Source of the DNA: an uncultured bacterium
Lineage (GTDB): Bacteria; Planctomycetota; Uabimicrobiia; Uabimicrobiales; JABWCH01
Assembly: GCA_938003875.1 (NCBI GenBank)
Contig: CALKWO010000156.1
Span: 22,839-86,838 of the forward strand
Direction of reading: 5' to 3'
Length of the DNA: 64,000 bases
The notes under the pieces are model-generated. The model saw only the letters and a program-made list of their open reading frames with translations, did not search any database and was not told where the DNA came from. Made by a program: the position numbers and the translations under genes. This document shows positions 58,541 to 64,000 of the stretch, piece by piece; positions within the stretch are counted from its first letter, which is position 1, and every line of letters starts with the position of its first letter.

Positions 58541-59842
58541 ATGAGACAATTGTACATTGGACGCTGGCTAAATGGAATAAATACTTTTTTCAAAATGGGC
58601 TGGAAATATAATTTAAGCCCGGAAGCCGAATATCGCTTAAAAGTTATTGGCTATTATTTCAATAAATCGAATAAGAATGCTTCTTTAACCGGTCGATATT
58701 TTGGTTTGCACAGGAATACCGTTATGGCATGGCTAAAAGTATTTGATCCTCATAATTTACATACTTTGGAGCCCAAAAAATCTGCTCCTATTAGAACTTA
58801 TAGAAAAAAAACACCAGAGCATATTGTACAAAAAATAATTGAACTTAAAAAACAATATCCGGCTTATAGCAAAGATAAAATTGCTCATATTCTTCAACGT
58901 GATTATGGTATTACGATAAGTGCTTCAACTTGTGGCAGAGTTTTTAAAAAATTTAAACTTACCTTTTTATGGAGACGTCCGGAAAGTGCAATGAGATTTA
59001 AAAAACATATTAAAAAGAGACAAAAAAAGAAGCGTCCTCCAAAACAAAAACAAGTTTCTCGCCCAGGGCAATGGTTACAAATCGATACAGTAATAATTTA
59101 TCATGCCGGACAAAAAGTATACGTTATCAATGCTATTGATCTTTATAGCCGTTTAGTTCTTTCTTATGCCTATAAAAACCCTTCATCCAAAAATGCTAAA
59201 GATTTTCTGGAAAAACTTGAATTATTTTTCCCGGGATATACAAAAATTGAAATGGTTCAAACCGATAATGGCTCAGAATTTCTTAAGTACTTTGATTTGG
59301 CATGTATAGAAAAAAATATTACTCATACTTTTTCTTATGCCAGATGTCCTAAAATGAACAGTTTTATTGAGTCGTTTAATGGAACTATTCAACGTGAATG
59401 CCTGCTTCGAACAGACGCTCTTATGGAGATTTCCCGTTTGAATAAAAAAATAAATGATTATCTTATTGAATATAACTCTTTCCGGCCTCATGATTCTTTG
59501 GATTTTGCTACTCCGCTTGATGTATACTCTGAATACTTAGCACATTCTGCCGGTCACCTTTTTGATCCCTCAAATGTGCACAAGAAGATATGGACTCATT
59601 CAATCTTTGAAAATTTCTTGCTTATCATTGGTTTATGTGGTACTTTAAAGGCCAATTTCTTTTTCTTGTATACGCAAAAATTGAGTATGCAAGATTTTCA
59701 TTCTATTTTCATTCAAACTTTATTTCCATCATTTTCCCTGCATACTTTTCGCTTCTTCTTTTGCTTATCTTTGATTTATATAGAATTTGTTTTAAATTTT
59801 ATCGAACGCTCCCATTATTCTCACCTCGTATATAAAGTTTGA
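58541..59842 (+). CDS. DDE (rve-type) transposase of an insertion sequence
   Basis: 433 residues. An N-terminal helix-turn-helix part (SLTGRYFGLHRNTVMAWLKV) is followed by a second HTH and a basic linker. The rve-type catalytic core has PGQWLQIDTVIIYHAGQKVY (first Asp), IEMVQTDNGSEFLKYF (second Asp) and MNSFIESFNGTIQRECLLRT (Glu), as in IS481/IS3-like enzymes. RPHDSLDFATPLDVY closes the core. The last ~80 residues (after about 355) are hydrophobic and probably not part of the original protein. Element ends could not be fixed. It interrupts the attC cassette cluster. Confidence 0.85.
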   Translation: MRQLYIGRWLNGINTFFKMGWKYNLSPEAEYRLKVIGYYFNKSNKNASLTGRYFGLHRNTVMAWLKVFDPHNLHTLEPKKSAPIRTYRKKTPEHIVQKIIELKKQYPAYSKDKIAHILQRDYGITISASTCGRVFKKFKLTFLWRRPESAMRFKKHIKKRQKKKRPPKQKQVSRPGQWLQIDTVIIYHAGQKVYVINAIDLYSRLVLSYAYKNPSSKNAKDFLEKLELFFPGYTKIEMVQTDNGSEFLKYFDLACIEKNITHTFSYARCPKMNSFIESFNGTIQRECLLRTDALMEISRLNKKINDYLIEYNSFRPHDSLDFATPLDVYSEYLAHSAGHLFDPSNVHKKIWTHSIFENFLLIIGLCGTLKANFFFLYTQKLSMQDFHSIFIQTLFPSFSLHTFRFFFCLSLIYIEFVLNFIERSHYSHLVYKV

Positions 59843-60101
59843 ACCTTGGAACAATATTCGGAGGAAATTTTATTGTCTTTTTCAGTACCTGAGTAAAATT
59901 TTCACAAGCAGAGAATGTTTGAACTATTACATGTGCTAATACAGGTCGTAGAGAGGCTAAATTATTAGGTAATAGATGCTCTTTATTCCAAACTCCAAAT
60001 GAAGCAAACGGCTCATCAAAGAGCAATACCCGAATCATAGGTAATAACCAAAAAAGTATAATCCACAAATCAGCCCATATGTGAATAATGCAATACGCCA
60101 A
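59843..60101 (-). pseudogene. Possible gene remnant beside the insertion sequence
   Basis: A minus-strand open frame with VLLFDEPFASFGVWNKEHLL then PNNLASLRPVLAHVIVQTFS reads like a protein piece of a lost gene. It is joined to a hydrophobic, unlikely start. No family is recognised. The 600-base stretch 59843-60443 otherwise holds a 19-bp tandem repeat at 60102-60139 and the left part of the duplicated resolvase region. Confidence 0.3.
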
Positions 60102-60139
60102 AGTTATTGCATTACTATATAGTTATTACATTACTATAT
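60102..60139. repeat. Two tandem 19-bp repeats
   Basis: AGTTATTGCATTACTATAT and AGTTATTACATTACTATAT, differing at one base, are adjacent. They lie in AT-rich DNA with no gene and might be remnants of an insertion boundary. Confidence 0.7.
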
Positions 60140-60244
60140 ATAAAAATAAAGGCATCCCAATTTCCCTCGTTTATGAGAAAAATTTTTCGCCGATTCAAAA
60201 AATTCATTCTTCCCGATTTACTTGCTTTTGCGCCGATTGATTTT

Positions 60245-60620
60245 TATTGTGGTACGTTTTTGAGATTGATAATCCATTTTATCTTTTTCCCTTCTTCTTT
60301 CAATAAAATATTTCTGTATGCTAAAAAAAATTATGAGCATGGTCAATATAAGGCTGGGTGATTATGGAGAGCTACCATTGTTATTCCACGCGAATAGAGT
60401 CTGATGATTCTATCGCATGGATTGTTATGAAGAAAAAGGCAAATCAGTGTTTTGTCACTTCGGAAGATGTTTGATTTTGGCTGTTTTTTCCATTATGTTT
60501 GAGATAACGGTAAAATGTTGATCTGGAAACCTTTAAAGTACGACATATACCGCCTATATCGTTGCTACAATTTTGATAAAGGGCGATTGCATGGCGATTT
60601 TTTTATCATCCATTTGTTTT
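60245..60620. repeat. Direct repeat, copy 1 of 62087-62468
   Basis: About 375 bases match the region 62087-62468 closely, with scattered changes and small indels. It covers the 3' part of a resolvase gene and sequence beyond it. The two copies flank the attC cassette cluster, so recombination between them would delete or duplicate it. Confidence 0.85.
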
Positions 60621-60630
60621 TTCCGCCAGA
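60444..60630 (-). pseudogene. Truncated serine resolvase fragment fused to half an attC
   Basis: On the minus strand this matches the last ~55 codons of the resolvase at 62284, with few changes, and ends at TGA at 60446-60444. Its 5' side is cut at about 60625-60630, where half an attC site begins. The N-terminal catalytic part is missing, so it is not functional. Confidence 0.8.
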
Positions 60631-60659
60631 CTGGCCGCGTCCTCAGCGACTTGTTAGGA
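60628..60659 (-). repeat. Half attC site
   Basis: On the minus strand: TTCCTAACAAGTCGCTGAGG then ACGCGGCC. This is the R''/L'' half of an attC site. The distal half is replaced by the truncated resolvase fragment, so the site was cut by the duplication or insertion that brought it. Confidence 0.65.
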
Positions 60660-60827
60660 AAGTGAACTCATGATTATTTAAGTCAAGCCATGCAATGGAT
60701 GAACTATCTAACTCAGGTTCAAAACAAAAGGTTCTTGGCCGTTTTTTTCTTTGGGCTGGTATCAGAACCACCTTTTTTTCTGAACTTGAAGGGCAAAGCC
60801 CCTGCGATACCTTTTTTTACCGACTTT
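60660..60827. ncRNA. Non-coding hairpin cassette, copy 1
   Basis: About 168 bases between two attC sites with no convincing gene. It is similar to 61761-61950. AGGTTCAAAACAAAAGG and its imperfect complement about 36 bases away form a long stem. Both copies lie upstream (minus strand) of an attC. The element may be a transcribed structured RNA, or just a mobile non-coding cassette. The ncRNA label is tentative. Confidence 0.45.
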
Positions 60828-60886
60828 ACTAACGCCAAAGCTTACCTACGCCCGCGTCGAGTGTCAGGTAGAACGATTTGTTAGAA
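60828..60886 (-). repeat. attC site
   Basis: On the minus strand it runs from CTAACAAATCGTTCTACC to GGCGTTAG, with TACCT/AGGTA inner complementarity. It therefore has R''/R' boxes (CTAAC and GTTAG) and a partly paired middle. The preceding gene's stop codon (60864) lies inside it, as is usual in integron cassettes. Confidence 0.75.
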
Positions 60887-61310
60887 TATTATTTTTTAAT
60901 ATTGTATTAATATAGTTAATAAATCCTTCAATACTCTCAAGCTCTTCTTTAGATTTACATCTTGATTTGTAAGAATTTGATAAGTTTTTTCCGAAGCATC
61001 CACCACATACATGCCCTGTGTAACAGTATATTTTATTATTAATAATAGATTTTAATGCAAGATTTCCACCAAACCATGAAGAGTGGCTGTCATCGCTAAT
61101 AATATAAATATCTCCTTCTTTAAAGTTAATTACTGTAAAGCAAGGTCCATATTTATCTTTAAGCTCTATTGCGCTTAAAATTTTTAAATCATTTTTCATT
61201 TTTTCCAATCTAGAAGAATTACCATTTCCCATTGGAGTAAAGATTATAATTGCAACAACGATTATTAGAAATATAATCAATATTATAAGTAGTAGCTTAT
61301 GCTTTTTCAT
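60864..61310 (-). CDS. Cassette-encoded membrane-anchored hypothetical protein
   Basis: 148 residues with an N-terminal membrane helix (LLLIILIIFLIIVVAIIIFT, about 6-25) and a soluble part containing INFKEGDIYIISDDSHSSWF and a Cys-rich YTGHVCGGCFGKN. It is the gene of one integron cassette, bounded by attC sites at 61334-61390 and 60828-60886. No family is recognised; cassette proteins of this size are usually unknown. Confidence 0.6.
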   Translation of the reverse strand: MKKHKLLLIILIIFLIIVVAIIIFTPMGNGNSSRLEKMKNDLKILSAIELKDKYGPCFTVINFKEGDIYIISDDSHSSWFGGNLALKSIINNKIYCYTGHVCGGCFGKNLSNSYKSRCKSKEELESIEGFINYINTILKNNILTNRST

Positions 61311-61333
61311 ATTTTTTGTTGTTATTCATATAT

Positions 61334-61390
61334 TCTAACAAAGAGCTAACCCGACCACGTTAGCGGGTCGGTGTTCAGCGACATGTTAGC
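61334..61390 (-). repeat. attC site (near-identical to 61703-61760)
   Basis: On the plus strand: CTAACAAAGAGCTAACCCGA to GTTCAGCGACATGTTAGC. The stem pairs GCT, AAC and CCGACC with GGTCGG, GTT and AGC, leaving two unpaired bases on one arm, the extrahelical bases typical of attC. The outer CTAACA/TGTTAG boxes complete the architecture. The adjoining genes read on the minus strand. Confidence 0.85.
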
Positions 61391-61427
61391 AACAAAAACA
61401 CCACAATTATCAACTTCTGCTTGTGTA

Positions 61428-61688
61428 TTAATCTTTAAGCCCCCAGTGCGGCGCAGATGCAGAACATCTACCAGTTCCAATCCATCTATCTATAGCGTTG
61501 ACTGGATAGAACAAGCATACGCATGTATAATTCTTAACTCGCCAAATGTCTGAGTTCTCTGGCCAAAAGTAGTAAAAGCCGTTTATACTGTAGTGGTCAG
61601 CCTCAGTGTAACCCATGCGTGAAAGCCACACATACAAACCAATGTACACGCTAAAGAATAGGAGTAACCAATATCTACGTTTTTGCAT
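61428..61688 (-). CDS. Cassette-encoded small membrane protein
   Basis: 86 residues: a hydrophobic N-terminal helix (WLLLFFSVYIGLYVWL, about 7-22), then a soluble, Trp/Tyr-rich part (YYFWPENSDIWRVKNYTCVC). It lies between attC sites at 61703-61760 and 61334-61390. No ribosome site is visible. No family is recognised; it is a normal integron cassette gene in size. Confidence 0.55.
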   Translation of the reverse strand: MQKRRYWLLLFFSVYIGLYVWLSRMGYTEADHYSINGFYYFWPENSDIWRVKNYTCVCLFYPVNAIDRWIGTGRCSASAPHWGLKD

Positions 61689-61702
61689 CGTCTACTTTTT
61701 CT

Positions 61703-61760
61703 AGCCAACAAAGAGCTAACCCGACCGCGTTAGCGGGTCGGTGTTCAGCGACATGTTAGC
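61703..61760 (-). repeat. attC site (near-identical to 61334-61390)
   Basis: The core from AACAAAGAGCTAACCCGACC to GACATGTTAGCA repeats the other site with one base change (ACGTTAG versus GCGTTAG). Same stem, same extrahelical positions. The pair bounds the ~300-base cassette holding the 86-residue gene. Confidence 0.85.
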
Positions 61761-61950
61761 AAAGTGAATACGAAATTTTTAAGTTAAGCCATGCAAGGGA
61801 TGAGCCATCTAGCTCAGGTTCAGAACAAAAGGTGCTTGGCCGTTTTTTTCTTTTGCCAGGTATCAGAACCACCTTTTGTTCTGAACCTTATGGGAAAAGC
61901 CCTTGTGTGGCCTTCTTTAAGCTGACTTTACTAACATCATATTAGACGCC
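61761..61950. ncRNA. Non-coding hairpin cassette, copy 2
   Basis: A 19-bp perfect inverted repeat, AGGTTCAGAACAAAAGGTG (61816-61834) and CACCTTTTGTTCTGAACCT (61870-61888), with a 35-base loop. There is no gene. It ends near a partial attC-like ACTAACATC at 61930. It is the better conserved of the two copies: its stem is perfect, while copy 1 has mismatches. The ncRNA label is tentative. The remaining 330 bases to the resolvase (61951-62283) hold the left part of the direct repeat. Confidence 0.5.
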
Positions 61951-62086
61951 AACTGTTCTAATGAAATTAGGGTAGTGGCTGCCGTAATATATTAGGGCAG
62001 CGAGTAAACTAGGGTACTTGCTATCCTAAGAGGCTTAGCCAGTTATTACCTTTTCTAAGAGCTAATTGATAGAAAATGCCATTGTA

Positions 62087-62468
62087 TGGTACGTTTTTGA
62101 GATGATGATTCATCCATTTTATCTTTTTCTCTCTTACTTACAATAAATATTTTTGTAATGCTTAAAAAAATTATGAGCATGGGCAATATAAGGCTGAGTG
62201 ATTGTGGAGAGCTACCGTTGTTATTCCATGCGAATAGAGTCTGATGATTCTATCGCATGGGTTGTTATGAAGAAAAAAGCCGATCAATGATTTGCCACTT
62301 CGGAAGGTGTTTGATTTTGGCTGTTTTTTCCATTATGTTTGAGATAACGGTAAAATGTTGATCTGGAAACCTTTAAAGTACGGCATATACCGCCTATATC
62401 ATTGCTACAATTTTGATAAAGGGCGATTGCCATAGCAATTTTTTTATCATCCATCAGTTTTTTCCGTC
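62087..62468. repeat. Direct repeat, copy 2 of 60245-60620
   Basis: Contains the intact 3' end of the resolvase gene and its downstream region. See copy 1 for the comparison. As the gene is complete here, this is the probable source copy. Confidence 0.85.
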
Positions 62469-62880
62469 CGCCAATTCTTCCACGAGAACGGGCTGCTGCT
62501 AAACCAGCTTTTGTTCTTTCTCTGATGAGTTCCCGCTCGAATTCGGCGAGAGCACTAAAGAGGTGGAAGGCCAGCCTCCCTGAGCTACTTGTAGTATCAA
62601 TATTTTCATGAAGGCTTCGCAATTCGATATTGCCTTTTTGAAGAAGTGTTACAACTTCAATAAGATGTTTAAGCGAACGACCAAGCCGATCCAATTTCCA
62701 GACGACGAGGGTATCGCCCTGGCGTATGAATTGCATGGCTTCTCCAAGCCCTTCTCTTTCTGCTTTGCTCCCGCTTATAATATCTGTGAAAATTTTCTCG
62801 CATCCTGCTTTTAGCAAAGCGTCCTTTTGCATATCCAGGCATTGCTCTGATGTGGAAACTCTTGCGTAACCTACTAACAT
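62284..62880 (-). CDS. Serine resolvase/invertase
   Basis: 198 residues. VGYARVSTSEQ holds the catalytic Ser; GDTLVVWKLDRLGRSLKHLI and ALAEFERELIRERTKAGLAA are the classical Tn3-resolvase/Pin motifs. The C-terminal HTH includes ICRTLKVSRSTFYRYLKH. AAAGGA precedes the ATG. It is a standard small recombinase of transposons or plasmids, which resolves co-integrates. A strong palindrome 157-223 bases upstream could be part of its res site. A truncated copy lies at 60.4-60.6 kb. Confidence 0.92.
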   Translation of the reverse strand: MLVGYARVSTSEQCLDMQKDALLKAGCEKIFTDIISGSKAEREGLGEAMQFIRQGDTLVVWKLDRLGRSLKHLIEVVTLLQKGNIELRSLHENIDTTSSSGRLAFHLFSALAEFERELIRERTKAGLAAARSRGRIGGRKKLMDDKKIAMAIALYQNCSNDIGGICRTLKVSRSTFYRYLKHNGKNSQNQTPSEVANH

Positions 62881-63036
62881 AATGTTTTCCTTTCTTTCTA
62901 TGGAATCAGAAGCGACAAAATGGCTAAAATTAGCCTATTGGGGAAGACTGTAATTTTGTACAACTCGAAATGGCTTATATTATAATATTTCCAGACTTAT
63001 AATCTTCTATCATGCTTTAAAATATGGCATGAGAGA

Positions 63037-63103
63037 ATTGCACCAAAAATGCTGCCAATACCTCCTTATATATAGGAGGTATTGGCAGCAAAATTGGTGC
63101 AAT
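63037..63103. promoter_or_regulatory. Very large palindrome (29-base arms)
   Basis: Both arms are 29 bases and pair completely except for a central AAA/AAA block: ATTGCACCAA, AAA, TGCTGCCAATACCTCC against GGAGGTATTGGCAGCA, AAA, TTGGTGCAAT, with a 9-base TTATATATA loop. It sits between the resolvase start and the end of the gene at 63114. Candidates are a bidirectional terminator, a res-type recombination site or an origin-like hairpin. No T-run follows. Confidence 0.85.
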
Positions 63104-63113
63104 CTATAACTTT

Positions 63114-64000
63114 TTATATTCCAATATGTTGACGAATATATTCTTGCTCATCTTTGGATTTTCTTATGAGATGGAATTTACGATATATCTGAGACCACAT
63201 GAAATATGGATTTTGTTTCAAAAACTCTTTTATTTTTTCAATGAGTTCCATCAAGCTCTCATTTTGATCGTTCTTATTAGAATTCTCTTGGAACCATTTT
63301 TTGATTTTATCTTTATACTGCCGAGGTAAATCCCGCAGAATTCTAGGCCCAACCATAAGTTCTCTCCAATCTGCTTTGGGATGTTCTTTCTGATATTCGA
63401 TAATAGCAGCCTGGGCTTTGCCAATGATTTCCTGCTCTTCGTATTTCTCTACGCCTTGCGATTCCAGGGAAGAGATGTCCTCTTTTGCCAGCCATTTCAC
63501 CGAGATTTCTCTGGCATATTGAAGGCATGTTTTAGCATTGAGTACCTTTACGGTATGACCTACTTTGGAAAGCTCGGCTTCGACTTTATGGGCGACTTCA
63601 TAGGAATATCTGCCATAGAAAAGGATTACACGGGGTGCATCCGGGGTTTCGCCTTCTGCAAGGCGGAGGATGCGTAAGGCAGCCTGTCTGGATTTTTCTG
63701 CCACATCTTCGAGGATGTATTCCTTGTTGGTTTTGGTGACGGGGCGACCTGTGAAAAGGCATTTGGGGCGTTCGCAGTTGGTGGAAACCATAGCGAGCTT
63801 GAATTGGCCGAGATCAAGACCCTGTCCCAGAGGGCCATGGATACAACTGATGCAGATGTCGAAATGAAGGCATGTGCCTTCGATGGGTGCATTGCGGATT
63901 TTCTGAGCACCATCGTAGTACATGGTTTTGGTATTTTCGCTAATGGCAATTTCTGACTGGGAAGCATCGTAGTAGGTCGGAAGAAAGGAGATTATCTTTG
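63114..64000 (-). CDS. Unknown protein (C-terminal part)
   Basis: The reading frame continues off the right edge, so the start is outside the window; about 295 residues are seen. It contains NAPIEGTCLHFDICISCIHG, STNCERPKCLFTGRPV (cysteine group), PRVILFYGRYSYEVAHKVEA, and a helical, charged C-terminus (IEKIKEFLKQNPYFMWSQIY). A Rossmann-like strand-helix unit near VILFYGRYS is possible. I do not recognise the family. It is separated from the resolvase by the large palindrome. Confidence 0.6.
   Translation of the reverse strand, partial: KIISFLPTYYDASQSEIAISENTKTMYYDGAQKIRNAPIEGTCLHFDICISCIHGPLGQGLDLGQFKLAMVSTNCERPKCLFTGRPVTKTNKEYILEDVAEKSRQAALRILRLAEGETPDAPRVILFYGRYSYEVAHKVEAELSKVGHTVKVLNAKTCLQYAREISVKWLAKEDISSLESQGVEKYEEQEIIGKAQAAIIEYQKEHPKADWRELMVGPRILRDLPRQYKDKIKKWFQENSNKNDQNESLMELIEKIKEFLKQNPYFMWSQIYRKFHLIRKSKDEQEYIRQHIGI

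Noticed and set aside
58541..59842. Full 433-residue transposase as one protein
   Set aside because: The last ~80 residues are hydrophobic and unlike rve transposases; the frame probably runs past the true element part, but no stop exists before, so the coordinates are kept with this caution.

Overview
The window is bacterial DNA of low to moderate GC. It uses the standard genetic code, since TAA, TAG and TGA all end genes. No rRNA, ribosomal protein or housekeeping operon is present, so I cannot assign a phylum. The ECF sigma / zinc anti-sigma / TPR-CHAT triad, a TrmB-type regulator and an integron-type cassette cluster suggest an uncultured Gram-negative-like or candidate-phylum lineage; this is inference. 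Almost everything here is accessory DNA: transfer and replication genes of an integrated plasmid or ICE, five tyrosine/serine recombinases, two insertion sequences, and probable defence genes.

Layout. (1) 1-5.7 kb: the end of an AlbA_2/Schlafen-type protein, a short tyrosine recombinase, an exo/endonuclease-phosphatase family protein, a complete IS4/IS701-like element with inverted repeats and a 4-bp target duplication, and small genes including an excisionase-like HTH protein. (2) 5.9-12.1 kb: a tightly overlapped operon of ECF sigma factor, HxxxCxxC anti-sigma protein and TPR-CHAT protease. (3) 12.6-25 kb, mostly minus strand: a mobilisation-like module with a HerA/VirD4-type ATPase, two proteins resembling the replication-relaxation family, coiled-coil proteins and membrane proteins, plus a methyltransferase, a PdxT-like protein and a DUF1697 protein. 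(4) 25.3-25.7 kb: five tandem 79-bp repeats, a candidate origin or partition site. (5) 25.7-45.8 kb, mostly plus strand: a second plasmid-like module with many small genes, an adenine-methylase/SNF2-helicase fusion, an HD hydrolase, a TrmB regulator, XRE regulators, a DnaC-like loader, a second VirD4-type ATPase with its own replication-relaxation protein, and recombinases. Most of its genes lack a Shine-Dalgarno sequence and instead follow T-rich leaders. (6) 45.8-47 kb: a fragment of initiator tRNA-Met, a degenerate second copy, and two tandem tyrosine recombinases. (7) 46.9-50.2 kb: a three-gene minus-strand operon (deoxyribosyltransferase/TIR-like protein, DUF3696-type ATPase, unknown partner) that looks like a defence system. 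(8) 50.9-54 kb: a recombination/antirestriction set (HTH protein, Cas4-like protein with apparently lost nuclease residues, putative ssDNA-binding protein, ArdC). (9) 55-62 kb: an integron cassette cluster without an integrase in view. It has two near-identical attC sites, further complete or partial attC sites, a reverse transcriptase cassette, short ORF cassettes and two copies of a non-coding hairpin cassette, interrupted by a DDE transposase and by a duplicated resolvase region. (10) 62.3-64 kb: an intact serine resolvase, a very large palindrome and an unidentified gene running off the end.

How the parts work together (inference). Two VirD4/replication-relaxation pairs in opposite orientation suggest two related mobile modules joined or facing each other around the tandem-repeat region. 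The methylase-helicase fusion and ArdC would protect the element on entry. The sigma/anti-sigma/CHAT triad, the ATPase operon and the reverse transcriptase are the best candidates for cargo stress or defence systems. The most novel-looking items are the CRISPR-independent sigma/anti-sigma/CHAT operon, the three-gene ATPase operon beside the tRNA-like att sites, and the reverse transcriptase and hairpin cassettes in the attC cluster.
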